Of a stretch of 64,000 nt of DNA, positions 1 to 13,262 are shown one piece after another. Each line of letters starts with the position of its first letter. The first letter of the stretch is position 1. Position numbers and translations under genes: made by a program. The notes under the pieces were generated by a model. It was not told the DNA's origin and did no database searches. It saw nothing but the letters and a program-made list of their open reading frames with translations. The stretch is from Erythroxylum novogranatense (lineage: Eukaryota; Streptophyta; Magnoliopsida; Malpighiales; Erythroxylaceae): the NCBI GenBank assembly GCA_029891385.1, contig CM057233.1, positions 32,656,540 through 32,720,539 on the forward strand. Direction: 5' to 3'.

Positions 1-1507
1 TGAATTGGTGACATGCCGAGATATAAGAGTAAACGAATGTGTCTCTTATATCATAGGGTTTGATCGTAAAGGCTATTGGATTAAGCAAATCGATGCTTTA
101 TTTCAAGGATGATCAATGAAAGGACAAGTCAAGAAATGAATATGTAATAACTCGACAAGAAGTATTAGAGTCCCGTCTCTAATGGAGACTCAAGTAAAAG
201 GGTGGAATAAACTGCTGAGAAGGTATGCATTTCGTTTGATGTAAAGAGAAGTATGCTGTGTAAGTATGTTTCGGAGACTCAAGTATGCCTTATTGAATGT
301 GTTTCAATCACAAGCAGTTAAGTGTGCAGTTGAGCTGCAATGTGGACTGAAGTTTGTATGAATGAGCAAACATGAAAATAAGCCAAGGGAGGTATGAGGA
401 AATTCAAGGAATGGAAACAATCATTCGAAAAAGAATGTCAATTGGAAAATTGAAAAGAAAGTGTGATAATGTACCTTAATGAAGAATCGGTTATTTAAGG
501 AATCGCGAGGACTAATCAAGAAGCACACGGAATATGATAATAATTGAGGTGTTAACCAAAGGACCGATAACACAATAATATTGGAGACCAAGTGATCAAA
601 GAGTAGTTGATGTATTAAAAGTATTGACGAATTGAGAGACTAGTCGAACACGTGAGGAAAAACGTATGAAACTTATGATAAATGGAAGGAAGGAGAATTT
701 TGAAGAATGATTTTAATGAAAATCAACTGCATGAATTTGGAAAGTTTGTCGATGCACCGATGTTGTATAAGAGATTTGGATAAAATCTAATGGAGCATAA
801 TGAAGTGATTGCATATGTGCGGAGCAACTAAGGTTCTATGAGTTAAGGAGTTGATACATGTTTAAGAGTGCTACACTAATGATTACTTTAAAGCTTGGAG
901 ACAAGATGAATAAAAGAACATCTTGGAAGTATTTATGCAAGTACAGATCGTAAAAGCGGGACAATCATTGAATTGAGAGCATGGAATAGGAATACAAAAA
1001 GATTTTGATTGTATGAATGAGAAATTCCTATTAAGGCTAAGTTTTTTTTTTAAATGCATAAACAGAAAATTCGATATCGAGGTTATTGGAACCAAGAGCA
1101 AAAAAGGAAACATAACATGTAGGGGGCTTGGTATGTCTCGAATTAAGGATCAAGAAATTGTGAATCGTTTTGAGAGGTTGAAAACAGATCTGAAGTTTGA
1201 ATTCGAATAGAAAGAGGGCTACATGGTGATTGTAATAAGAAGAATGTGAAATTAATAATGATGGTTGAGAAAGGGAGAATTTGCTAAGCCGATATGAATT
1301 AACTCGTATGGAGTCTTATGAGATAGTGTTACTAGCAAAAGATATCCCGGATTCGAAATGTGATTCGTGAGTGTGTTTCGGAATTAGATGATATTAGTAT
1401 TATTGTCACAAGAAGTTGGAAGTTGTGAGTGATCTGAACTAGAATGAGGAACCAGTCAAGAAAGTGATATGAATTTCAAGGACGAAATTCCTTAAGGAGG
1501 GGAGAAT
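1..1507 (+). mobile_element. 3' interior end of Tekay-like gypsy element, noncoding
   Basis: This stretch lies directly upstream of a gypsy LTR and ends in a purine-rich tract. Just before it, at about 1471-1507, is the 'AATTTCAAGGACGAAATTC' string that marks the 3' end of pol in Del/Tekay chromoviruses. The rest has stops in all frames and I could recognise no gag or pol domain. It is therefore either a decayed interior or, as in the related element at 12434-20950, the noncoding interior of a large retrotransposon derivative. The 5' part of the element lies left of the window. Confidence 0.7.
1492..1507 (+). other. polypurine tract
   Basis: The run TTAAGGAGGGGAGAAT ends directly at the TGTTGGGCCCC start of the LTR. 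This is the expected site of plus-strand priming during reverse transcription. Confidence 0.75.
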
Positions 1508-2719
1508 TGTTGGGCCCCGAACTTTAATTGGATGTCAGAATTATTAAATGAGAAATTAGTGATGTTAAATGTTTATTTGGGTAATGTGAATTGGAGAAAT
1601 TTTAAATGATATTTGGGGGTTAAAGCGTGAAATGGGTTTTTGTGTATGTTGTATTATGGGTAACATCTTTATAATTGAAAAAGTAAGTTTGTATAGTTAC
1701 TATTTATGTAACTTCTTTGAAATTGCAAATTTTGAGACTTCGATTTATTGGGGCTAGAAATGCCCACTAAAGCTTTGTAAAGAACCTTTTATTGTGTTCT
1801 GCCAATGCTTGTTCAAGTATGACCTTGCATTGATTTGAAAATGTGCCATAAGTTGTGTATATGAACTTTGTGAATGAACTTTGTGTGATATGTGGTTGCT
1901 TTCAAAATTTATTCTAAAAGTATGTATTTTGTGGCTTATGGATGATTTGAGAAATGGCTTAATGTTTGTCATAAGAATGTGTTGAATGAATTGTATATGG
2001 AGGATTTAAGTATGGAAAGAATGAGTATTTTGTATATGTATTATGTTATAGATTAAGTTGTGAAGATTGAATCGTGCTTGAAGTAGATTGGACGAAGAGT
2101 ATTGTGGTAGTGAGGAAAAATGTGAAATCAAGATGGAAAGAATGGATTGGTCTTGATGACTTTGAGGCTTTAAAGAGATATATATATGTTATGAAATGTC
2201 GAGTGAATATTATGAGTTAATGAAAGTTAAAATGAATGAGTTGATTAAGATGATTGAAATGGAAGTTGAAAGGTAGGAAATAAAGATTGAAAGAGTGAGA
2301 ATTGGAAGAATTAGTGAAGGTGTGAAAATATGAAGAATTATGAAAGTTTGACTTTTGGGGTGAATAGTTGACTTTTGATTTAAGTGAAATTTGATAAAAT
2401 GATATTCATGAACATGTAGTGCTTGTTGAGGGCTTTCGGTAGCCATAAAGTTTGCGAATTTTCGATATCGGGCTAGAAATTATGATAGATTGAAGTTTTG
2501 ATGTTGTTTAGGTGATTGAAACCGCATTTATATACTGTAGCAAAAACCAGCTGATAGGAAAAGTGGACGCTACAGAATGTAGGAGATAGAATCAGCCTTT
2601 GTAGTCTTCATGAGAGTTATAGATCTAGATGTCTACTTTCTAACCGTCCAAGAATGAAGTCATTTCGACACCTATAGAGAAAGTTATGGCATTTGCGCCA
2701 AAACATGTCTGATAGAAAT

Positions 2720-3110
2720 CAGATGATGGAAAAACCAGCTGAAGAAAAAGCAGACGATATGGACTTGATATCGATAGATTTAGACAAAATTTCCTTCTTG
2801 AAAGTTGTAGATCTCTCTTTTCTATGAGATAGATACCAAGTTTTCCCAATTTGGATATCGGAGTCAAAAGATATGATCTATATAAGTGGACATGTGCTGG
2901 ATAGAAAACCAGCTGATAGAAAACCAGCTGAAGCAAAAGCAGACGATATGGACTTGATATCGATAGATTTAGACAAAATTTCCTTCTTGAACGTTGTAGA
3001 TCTCTTTCTCTATGAGATAGATACCAAGTTTTCCCAATTTGGATATCGGAGTCAAAAGATATGATCTATATAAGTGGACATGTGCTGGATAGAAAACCAG
3101 TGATAGAAAA
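2720..3110 (+). repeat. 189-bp tandem duplication inside LTR
   Basis: The segment starting 'CGATATGGACTTGATATCG' occurs at about 2755 and again at about 2944, a spacing of 189 bp. A partial third copy of its tail ('AAGTGGACATGTGCTGG') appears near 3074. The copies are almost identical. The 63-codon open frame here is an artefact of the repeat. Confidence 0.85.
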
Positions 3111-3299
3111 ACCAGCTGATAGGAAAACCGAAGATGCAAAAATCAGATGAAAGATTAATTGAGACATTTGACCCTTTTAGAGACTGAATTTGGATTTAAG
3201 TTCTTCATGAACATTGTAGATCAGTCTTTTCTCTATGAAATAGACATCAATTTTGTCCAATTTGGAGTTCGGAGTTAAAAGTTATAAGCGTTTGAAGTT

Positions 3300-3480
3300 T
3301 GGAGGAAAAAATCAGCTGATGAAAATCAGCTGATGCAAAAATCAGCTGATGGAAATCAGCTGATCCAAAAATCAGCTGATGGAAAAGTCAGACGAAGGAA
3401 ATCAGACGATGAACAGTAAATCAGACGATAGAAAATCAGACGATGAACAGTAAATCAGACGATAGAGAATCAGATGATGA
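3300..3480 (+). repeat. minisatellite of ATCAGCTGAT and CAGACGAT units
   Basis: Five copies of the perfect palindrome ATCAGCTGAT, spaced by short A-rich linkers, run from about 3310 to 3383. They grade into CAGACGAT and ATCAGATGAT variants up to about 3480. The array lies upstream of the presumed LTR promoter. Confidence 0.85.
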
Positions 3481-3961
3481 GCAAGAAAGGATGGAAGGAA
3501 AAACGACCGCACACGATCAGTATTTTGAGGATATATGAAGCTACAGAGCTCGGATTGAGGTGATTCAAATTGGAGATTAAACTAGAGTTATAAGGCTACA
3601 ACTTTGATGAAGAACCCCGATCAAGATGGAGCCTCTAAGACTATCGGATTTTGGAATGAAACTCGGTGTAGTGTGCAATCTCAGATTTTGTACGGGTCTG
3701 ATAGTATTTTGGCCATAACTTCTTCGTTTTAGATCCGAATTAAGCGCGGTTTGTTGCGTTGGATTCGTATGATCGAGGGGAACATTGTGAAGAAGAAATT
3801 ATTGTAAAATTCCTTTATTTACCTGATCGGAATTTGGAGCCAAGATATCAACTTTTAAGGGCAATTTTGGAAGAACACTTAAAGAGTTAAGTTAGTAGGC
3901 TTATAAGGAGGGTCATGAGAGTCTTTCCTCATTCATTAAATGACATGGCATGTGGCTGTAG

Positions 3962-3969
3962 TATAAATA
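3962..3969 (+). promoter_or_regulatory. TATA box of LTR
   Basis: TATAAATA is followed by a GA-rich stretch (about 3990-4090) containing 'CAGCTAGGGTT', which resembles a retroelement 5' leader. Its place in the LTR, about 2.45 kb from the start, would make the U3 region very long. No start site can be proved from sequence. Confidence 0.5.
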
Positions 3970-5218
3970 GAGGAGAAGCAGGCTGTGGTCGTGAGAGTTA
4001 GAGAAACAGAATAAAGAGAAACAAAAGAAAGAAAGAAAGAAGAGATAAAAGAGAAGAGTGGGTTCGGTGAAAAGAGAAAAGAAAAGACAGCAGCTAGGGT
4101 TCAATTTTGTGAGCTTTCCAGGAGGATTTCGAACATGCTCCAAGAGGGAAAAATATGAAGGATGAAGAGAGCTCTAGGATGAGCTAAGAAAATCCGAAAA
4201 TGGTGAAGAGTGAGGTAAAAGCCGATTTTCAAGCTTCAAGCTTTTCTTAAAATTTTTGGTGTAGAATCATGGAAAATATTATGGTTTTGTGGATTATGAA
4301 ATTAGTTGTGATGTCTATGCTAAGATGGTGGTTTAATTTTGGATTAATGTGAGTTAGGGTTTATGCCCAATTTTGGAAATTGGGGCTTTTGTAAATTGAT
4401 GCATTAGATAGCTTGGAAATATGTTGGAATTGGGTTTCTATAGTAAATTTTGAGGGTTATGGTATTTATGATGATGAATTTGGATGATTTCGGTCTAGGA
4501 AATTTCAAAGTGGGCGAAAGAAAGAAGCTTCGAGAAATTAGAGCTTTGGACAAGTTCCTAGCATGGATTCGAGGTGGGTATCCGTTTATAATAGAATTTA
4601 TAAGCCATTACCGCTTTCTTTAAACAAAGAGATTTTCGACTTAAATTGCATCATAATTGTTGCATCATTGCATAAATGATTTGAAAAATCATTTTGATTC
4701 GATACATGAAATTTTGATGAATTGCAAAATACATTGTGTTATGCCTTGAAAGACTTCATGGTCGTGTATATTCGGAAAGAGCATTTGATAAATTGATTTG
4801 AGCATTATATGTGCTTTTGTGTGGGCGAGAGAGTAACGTTGTGATAGTCTCGTGCACGAGACAAAAATAATGTGATAGCCTTCTCCGGCTGCTCGCTTGC
4901 GGGCTTACGAGATCCGAAAATTGGACTCGTCGTGATTACGGTAAACTTCGGTTTCCGTCGTGTTTATGGAACTCTCTAGCCATTTGTGTGTGCATTGCTT
5001 ACGTGAATTGCCAAGTTGATGCATTCATGTCTTGTGACCTATGGATTTGTGGTTGAAAGCCTAAGACGTATACGATTTGTAAAATGTGATTTTGATTACT
5101 GAAGAAAAGAACTTCTTCAAAATGTGCTTTACTGATTTCAAAGAAATGTTTTCTAAGACCAGAAAAGAAAAAGATTTCAAGAGTTTTGCTTATTTTTTTG
5201 TTATAAACTGTTACCCAT

Positions 5219-5232
5219 TGAGCGTAAGCTCA
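5219..5232 (+). other. LTR stem-loop TGAGC-GTAA-GCTCA
   Basis: A 5-bp stem closes a GTAA loop and is followed by a C-rich tract ending in CCATCCACAGGT. Equivalent hairpins with different stem sequence occur in four other gypsy LTRs of this window (see findings). Confidence 0.6.
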
Positions 5233-5876
5233 CCCCCCTCATTACCATCCACAGGTAATGAGAAGAAGATCTGGTGAGCGAAAAAGAGGGATTTTTGTAT
5301 CTTTGTATTTGCATTCGGATTTTTATATATTGTGATTGTATTGTGGCTTGTAAGGCCATTAAAATTTGTATATGATTATGGGATGGGATTATGTAAGTGA
5401 AATATGGTTAGTATTTATGAATGTGAATTATGATCATGACTTGAGATATGACCGAGAATTATGGAAGTGTTTAGATATAGGATTGTAAATGTGTATGATG
5501 GGATTCCGGACAGGAGGTCCGAAGATTTGTGTGATGGGTTGGAAATATTGAAGTGCTTTTGTGTATGGATTTGTGTATGGACATGATATGGAAATTATGT
5601 ATGAATGGCGTGAGATGGATTGACGAAATTTAAATATTTGGTAATAAGCGAAATTGGGATAAAGAGAGATATGATTGTAGCGAATGATAAAATGTTTTCG
5701 AATGCGAACGCGATATGATCGAATATGAAGGATTCAAAGGATTGAGGAATTGATGAAATACAAATTGGAAATTGAAACTACTTTGAACAATATGTAAGTG
5801 GAAAAAAAAATGAAGCGATATTAGTTAAGCTGCGATTCGTTCGTTATGAGTTGGGTTCCGAAAATGGGTCCCAACA

Positions 5877-8800
5877 GGTATAGAATGCAACCTCGGGTCA
5901 TTTCACTTAATCAGAACCTGATGAATGTATCTAAGCTAACCTATATGTTATGATATGCAAACCAAATTAGTAAGGAAGGAGGCTTTTGATCTTTGGAAAT
6001 TTGGACAAAAATAAATGAATTATAAGAAAATGTAATGAAAAGTATTTTTTTTTTGGATTTTGGGAATAGAAAAGCGATAAGATAAAAATAATGATCAAGT
6101 GATGATAGTATCCTCTTGAAAACGAGCTTTAGCTATCATTGTTCGAAATGAATTTAATGGGAGTGAATCACTAAGTTTCAAATGGTAAACCTTAAAGAAC
6201 TCTTTAAGTCTAAGGTCTTAATCAATGAACTCCATTTCTTTAGACCTTGTTGAATGCTCTTTGTGTGTGCAATGGGTAAGTCAATACAATAAGTCACTTT
6301 GGGATCTAGAATCAACTTAATATCAAAGACAACTAGGCAGATAAAAGAGAATCAACAAGATCACAAATAAACATATATGAGACTTCATATATTCAAGTTC
6401 CAAGCTCTACATCAACAAATCCAAATAATGCATTGAATATCCAACACTTGATTAAACTCTAATCGAGAATGTTCAACTACAAATTACAAATCCTAAACCT
6501 AGGAGTTCATAACAATATAGCTGAACATGGAATAAATTACTTCCCTTTGAAGCCCATTAAACTCTAGCCATTGCTACATTTTCAAGAGGAGAGAGGTGCC
6601 TAGCCAAGCATAACTCTAGGAGATTTCACAACCGGGAACCCATTGGAAACATCCATGGTAGTAGTTGTCGGTGAAGGAGCAGAACAGTGAAGTGGATGAG
6701 AGGGGATGAAGCTGTGTAGAAGAAACTTTTTGCCAAAATTAGAGAGAGTAAGTGTGTGTTGAAAAAACTATCAGCTATCTCTCCCTTCTTAACCTAAAAT
6801 AGATAGGTTTTAAAAAACAGGTTATGGTTTGGGTTTCCCAAAAGTTTTAGCTTGGAGTGTTGGTTCTTTCGCTACGATGATAGAATTAATTCACGCCGTG
6901 GCAAACTTTTACTGAAATTTTTGCTTGAAATTCTTCATACTTCACTGCGGCGACACATCATCCTTTCGCCTCGGCAAACTTCCTGTTGCACTTGTTGACT
7001 TATTGACTTATCATCTTCAGCCTTCCCTTGACTTTACTTCTTCTTCTTATGTCTCTTCTTCTTGAGTCTCCTACAATGAACAAATGGTAGTTTGCAATAT
7101 CAATTGTTCTTAGAAAATTAATTTAGTGCAATTAATAATGATTTGTGAAAATTTTACTCTCAAACTACATAAAGTAAAGGCAGACAGTCAAGAGTCAAAT
7201 TAAGTATAAAATCTAAAAATAGGAGCCAAGAAGTGTAGTAAGAACTATGAAAATGTCGCCAATTTATATAATAAACTTGGGCTCAATCACTAGCAGCTTG
7301 GGAAGAATAAAGGATAAACTGAAGTTCCAGTTAAATGACAATAGTTGTGTGATTCCAATGGGAGTAGAAAAATCTAAACCATCTCTTCCTTGACTGTTTA
7401 CTCACTAATAGAATTTGGAAGCTCATCCTTAAAATTTTTGATAAAAACACTTCAATTACTAAATAGATGAATATACTTAACTAGGTCACAAAAATTAAGG
7501 TGAAACATAAAGGAGATTTTAAGCTCATTAAGATGGATTTTGGCTTAAAGGTGCATTTCAATTCGAAAAGAAAGAAATGAAAAATTATTTTGTAGTAGTT
7601 CTAGTAAAATTAATGAGATTATCATAAGAATTTTACTCAAGATTAAGGGCTATGAATTTTAATGAAATATAACTAAACCTTTCCTTGTAGTAAAAAACTT
7701 GTTTAGCTTGTTTTATTATTAGTCCATGTTTTGTAACACCATTGAACCATTAGAGAGCTAGCATCGTTTGGTCATTTATATCCACCATTTAGTTTTAATA
7801 CAACTCTTCTAAACTTCAAAATAAAAAAGAGAATAGTAGGCATGCTAATTGTTATTTCTTGCATCAGAGAACACCTTCAACTAATTCAAAATTAAATTAT
7901 ATATACATCCTATGAGTGGTGCCTCATATAGATGTTGGGTTTGTTATGTGATTCAAACCTAATTTTGTATTATTTAAGCCCATAAAAGGGAAATTATGCA
8001 TATATATAATTTTTTGTGAGTACTCTAGTTAGCTATAGTCCACAAGACTTGGATATGTATCATTCTATTACTTAAGTTGAAGTTGATATGGCTATAATAG
8101 GTTGGGTACCATTCTATTTTATAAGGAAAATTTCTCATGCCTAGATATGAATAGGCATATAGCTTATGTGTTAGTCGACGCTAAATTGGTGCATCTAGTT
8201 TATTTATTCTGAAACATTACATTTGCATAACTTGTTTCCTTAACTTGTAATCTAGATTTTTTAAGTATAAGCACATTTATAGATATTTAACACATATATA
8301 ATAGAATAGGTTTAAATTTATATTTATATATTATATTTTTCCCAATTATAATGTACTACCTAATTTTTTGTTTCTTTAAGGAACTGGATTACGCGATAGA
8401 AGCATGGGGACATAGGCATTTCTCAAGCATGGTTTTATAGAGATATTACAATGTATATTGATTTATTTCCTTTTATTTTTTCAATTATTATATTATAAGT
8501 CTTAGCCTTATGGTAAGGAATGAGAGGTTAAGCCTTATCATTAGGTGGCAATCTATTAAGGCCTAATTTAGTTGGAAGTATGTGGTGTTAAAAGTCCTCA
8601 TATGAGTTAAGTAAGGAAATTCAAAACAAAATACTAATAGTTAGTGATCAAGTGAGGTCCTAACATGTGGTTTCGATGATAATAAACTATATTTCTATTA
8701 CTCAAATTATTTTTGGTGATAAAAGTAACTTAATTTTAATGAAACTAAGAAGTATATCAAGTTTAATAGAAGATAAAATAAGTAAAAGAGTCAACTAAAT

Positions 8801-11800
8801 GAGAGAGCAATTAAAGAATGTACAAAATGAGCAAAGTGGAGCATACATTTAATTTAAAGGAGTTTCAAGGCAATTCAAGTAAGGTGGAATTATTATATTC
8901 TTTTTTCTATCATAGTCATTTCAGTAGGTGACCTGAATTTTCTATGTTTGTCAAAAAAGTACATTTTGTTGTTTGAAAGAATTTTCTATGTTTTGGAAAA
9001 CGATTTTTAGGAGGTTTAGTCAACCTGTACTAAAGTTACATATATCTATCTTAGGGTTTTGAAACCATTTGTTTATTATATGCATATATTGTTTGACTAA
9101 TTTATCATGTTGATTGAACATGATTGTTAAAACAAAGAATTTTTTGTATAATGAATTCATGTACAAACATTGGTTGATAGGTTATTAATCAATTCACTGT
9201 CATGATTAGTTTAATTCTCTAATAAATATATTTGGTTATTTTAGTATAGATATACCACATATTAGTTATGAGAAGGATCATTATCATTAAAAGAAGTCCT
9301 AGGAAGCTTTTCACAGAATTTTAGCACATTGATATGGTGTGAGCATGATATGAGTCCTTAGTACATTATATGATTATGATAGTAGGTATTTAGTTGTATT
9401 TAAGTGATTGAGATAAGAATTGTGAGAGAATCTATTTTTTGTTTTCCTTTTCACTTTAGGAAAAGTAGATGTTGTATAAAGGGTTCCTTTTCACATATTG
9501 ATAAAAGAGAAATTGTGGATTTGTTAGGTCGAGCTTAAAGAGTAGAAAAATGGTAATAATTGTTTGATAAATTAATTAAAAGTTGGTGTTCTTTGTTTCT
9601 ATTATATTATTGCTTACATCTGAAAATAAATCCTCAGTCTATAAATCTGTGCAGTAGTAGAAGTAGACTTGGAAAAAGAGCTTGAATATGGCTGCCATAT
9701 ATAAATCAATAGCTTGAGTTGACTAGGATATGAAATGTTGTCATTTTGCTTATATAACAAGATGATACCATTTTATTAAATAGTGAATCAAAACCAAGTC
9801 TTCAAATGATGTCATTTTATTTAACACAATTTAGGATTGACTCAATAGATCAACTTTATGCTTTTCAAGACCAAATAATCTCTTGCTCAGTCTGCTAGCA
9901 ATAAGGTCATCAAGTCCAAGGTTAATTTAAATTTGAATGATTTAGGCTAGGTTAAATCCATATGTAGTCTAAACTTGTTTTGACCCATTTCCAAGTCTAT
10001 AGAAAGTATCTAACCCTATTTTTTAGGTAGGAAAAGCAACAAAGATGGATCTTTTGATGGTGGAACAGTTATAAAAATATAATCAAGAAAGAAAGTAGAT
10101 TAAATAAGAATACAATAGTTCACTTCTATATTAGAATTGTTTATAAATCACTAATTTATGAATAAACTATTTATACTTTGAATATTCATTGATAGAATTA
10201 GTTCCAATCTCTCCTAAATATAGTTAAATAGATAATATGAAACGTAATTAATCTTTTCCTACTAAATAAACCTTACTCAAAGCTAAATCATTAATATAGA
10301 AATAAGTGGTTACATTAAATTAAGTTGTTTATTCTCCATAGGATCTAAGACCTTTTGGGTAAAAATTATCTAAACTCTACTTGCTTCAAAGATTACGAGG
10401 ATTAAACAATTATGAATTTAGTGTGTAAGATATCTACAAATTGAATAAAATAGTAAACTAGCAAGCCTCCTATAAATTAATTGATGAATTATTAAAATTG
10501 TATTATAATAAAATTTAATGTTAAATATTTAAATTTGAAATTAAAAACAAATCAAATCTTATAATTAAATACATTTTAAGGTATTCCTTTCCTTGACCAA
10601 GTTTAGAATATTAGTCGTATAGGGCAATGGACATTAGAAAGTAGTAGAAATGGAAAGAAAAGAAAGTTGACTCCTATTCTCTAAACCTTAAAATGAACTA
10701 ATATGAAAACTAACTACGAAAATTAGGTTTTTTTGGTTCATTAAATAGGGTGAAGCCTTTAACTTTGTCAATAAGACATGTTCTAGGATATATGTCATAT
10801 ATCTTTTTATTTTTTTAGTGATGTATACATAATTTGATGAGTTAGTGTCTTAGGCTTTGTAATTTTTTTAACATGTTTAAGAGGTACACAGGGTGAGATA
10901 CATGTATCTCTCAGGTCATGTATCTCTTTAAAACTTTTCATTCCACTATAAGGCATCCCTTTAACCTATGTTTTAGACATTGTCTTTATCTTAAAATTTT
11001 TTAAGTGAAATATGGTGGTGGTATTCGATAATAAATTTTGTTTTCTTCATACATTTCCTTATAATCGTCTCCAATTCTTTGAATATTTGAGATACAGTAA
11101 AACATGTTCTAAATTATATAAAATGTTTATTCCCTAATAAGAACATTAAGAAGCCTAAAAAAATGTAGCCACTATCTGGCATAAGTGGATTAAACAAGGA
11201 AGATTGAGAAAGACGTCCAAATATTTAGTTTTCCAAATCAAGCTCATAATAGAGTTTTTTACTTTCAATTTTTTATTTTCATCATACTTAAATTTCCAAA
11301 TGTCTATTAATTTCATGATGTTCTAATTTCCATATTAGGGTTTATTTGTAGTTATTTTGTGACTTTTGTCTTGTAGATTCAATACAATATTTTAGTGTTG
11401 TGTTCACTGTGCATGCATTTACTTTGACAAAAATTCGAGAGTGTAAATCAAAACTAATATGATTAAATCATACAACAAGAGTTGGTACTTTAATATGTCA
11501 TGGAATTAACAAATACACTATTATAAAAAGAGAGATTTTATATGAGAACTTGATTATTCAATAGATAGTTGTAAATCTAGTTGAAACATTAGGAAAGCTT
11601 TATGAATCAAGTGGTTGCAAAAATATGATTTGAGTGAAATAAGAACAGAAAATTAAAACAATTAAATCAAATAAATCAAATAAAAATATCAAGTGAGTAG
11701 CCAAAATTATTTAAGGATGAATGCATAGGATTTATTGTTTCATTATTTAATTGCCTTAATGATTATTGATCCATTTATATGTAGATCCTAGATTTTCTAA

Positions 11801-12072
11801 AGGGTTTATTACTCTCTCTCTCAAGACCTAACCAATTAACCAATTAAAGGATATTAGAATCCACAATCTTTATGAATGTTGTTTTGAGCAAGATATGGAA
11901 TATACATATTTGTTACTATATGTCATTCTACTCATTTCTTTCAATATTAAGCAAATGTTATAATTAAAACCTAACTTAAGACATCAAGGTTCTTTAAGGA
12001 TCCTTATTGAAGCTTTAAAGTAAGTCTATTATCTGAAACCATTATTTTTCTCAATATTACTCATCACATAAA
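5877..12072. other. 6.2-kb AT-rich gene-free stretch
   Basis: I see no convincing coding region, RNA gene or element boundary here. About 6000-7170 may be an old minus-strand LTR or leader fragment: read on the minus strand it has a 'GGAGACTCAAGAAGAAG' purine run, CGGCG-type motifs near 6890-6985, and a leader-like segment with 'ATGGATGTTTCC'. The rest, 7170-12072, is unique-looking AT-rich DNA with stops in all frames. Confidence 0.5.
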
Positions 12073-12433
12073 TGTAACATAGAATTCCTACAGAGCATAA
12101 TCTCAAACATACCGAAAGATATTCAAGAACATACTCTATGAAAATGGTATATTAGGATAATCAAACCAAATCATTTAAGGCATCAACATATTATAAGCAT
12201 TCTAAAAACAAAATTTCATCCCATTTCATTCACAAACATAAAAGTCATATGTCATCACAAATTCATAAAATACTTATTTACATTACACAACATTTTGTTA
12301 CGAGTTCAATCTCAGTACTGAAAATAAAACATAAAATGGGATGTTAATACACAAAAATCTAAGTAGACTCCTTAGATTTAGCTAATCAGACCTTTGAGTC
12401 ATTCGTGTCCCTAATATATAACCTCAGTAGCTA
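12073..12433 (-). repeat. 3' LTR of minus chromovirus, distal part
   Basis: On the minus strand this is the last 361 bp of the 3' LTR, ending in TATGTTACA. It aligns well with 40780-41103. It is cut at AGCTA by the LARD-like insertion and resumes at 20956. Confidence 0.85.
12429..12433. repeat. target-site duplication AGCTA (left)
   Basis: AGCTA occurs here and at 20951-20955, directly outside the two ends of the inserted element. The related solo LTR reads CAGTAGCTAGAG uninterrupted at about 26325, which serves as an empty site. Confidence 0.9.
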
Positions 12434-13109
12434 TGTTGGACCCCGATTTTTGAGTAAAAATAAGAAATATGCAAAAGTGGATGAGTTGATTGAAATACAG
12501 TTAAATGGCAAGAACTAAAAAGAGAAAGTGTGAAAATATGAAAAATTGTAAAAAGATTGACTTTTTGGCCTTTGAGGGTTGACTTTTGATTTAGACAAAA
12601 TTTGATAAAATGGTCTTCTGGAAACTTGTAGATTATGTTAAGAGCTTTCTGTAGCCATAAATTTTGCAATTCTTCGATATCGGGAGTGGAAGTTATGACC
12701 AGTCAAAGTTTATGTGTGATAGGGTTGACTTTTGACTTTTATTATGGCTGAAACTTTGACTGAGAAATTAACCTAGTTAGAGGTTAATTGAGCTTTGATT
12801 TTCTTCATGAAAATTGAAGGATTTGCTTTGATATTTATTTCGATATAAAGTATGGAATTTTTTGATCAAGGAATAATAAGTTATGATTTTTACAAGTTTA
12901 TGTTATGGTTTTAGCATGAATATTAGAGGACAGAATCTTTGACCGAAAAATGGACTCCCTTAGGAGTCGAATTGAGTTTTATGTCCTTCGTGGAAGATGT
13001 AGAGCTTCTCTCAGGCTTTCTATAGAGACTAAGTTTGTCAAAATTGAAGTTCGGGATTAAGAGTTATGAATTTTGGAAGTTTCGGATTTTTCATGTGAAA
13101 AAAAAAAAT

Positions 13110-13262
13110 TGATGCATCCCCGTCGCTAAGGCGACGCATCGCCAAAGCGATGGCGAGCGTCCGGCTGGCGACGCATCGCCAGGGCGACCTCGCCCTCGCC
13201 TTGCCCAAACACGGGCATTTCCGCTGGTGCGACGCCGCTTTCGTTTCTCCAATACGACGTCG
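13110..13262 (+). repeat. GC-rich palindromic island in 5' LTR
   Basis: An abrupt CpG-rich block sits in otherwise AT-rich DNA. It contains two copies of GGCGACGCATCGCC (13130-13143 and 13167-13180), each a self-complementary stem with a CGCA loop; the second extends to a 7-bp stem. The island recurs in the 3' LTR at about 17920-18080. Confidence 0.8.

Larger units (their letters stand above)
1508..5876 (+). repeat. 3' LTR of Tekay-like gypsy element (4369 bp)
   Basis: The LTR begins TGTTGGGCCCC and ends GGGTCCCAACA, so its ends form a near-perfect 11-nt inverted repeat with TG...CA termini. A polypurine tract precedes it and no primer-binding site follows it, so it is the 3' LTR. The segment around 2337-2500 matches 12540-12700 of the second element closely, including 'TTCGATATCGGG' and 'GTAGCCATAAA', which places both in one family. 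It contains a 189-bp duplication, a palindromic minisatellite, a TATA-like box, a GA-rich leader and two hairpins near its 3' side. At nearly 4.4 kb it is at the long end for plant LTRs. Confidence 0.85.

Noticed and set aside
1013..1210. 65-codon plus-strand frame in the gypsy interior
   Set aside because: No retroelement motif; bounded by stops in noncoding-looking DNA.
3300..3480. CRISPR-like spaced repeats
   Set aside because: Spacers are only a few bases and also repetitive, and the context is a plant LTR.
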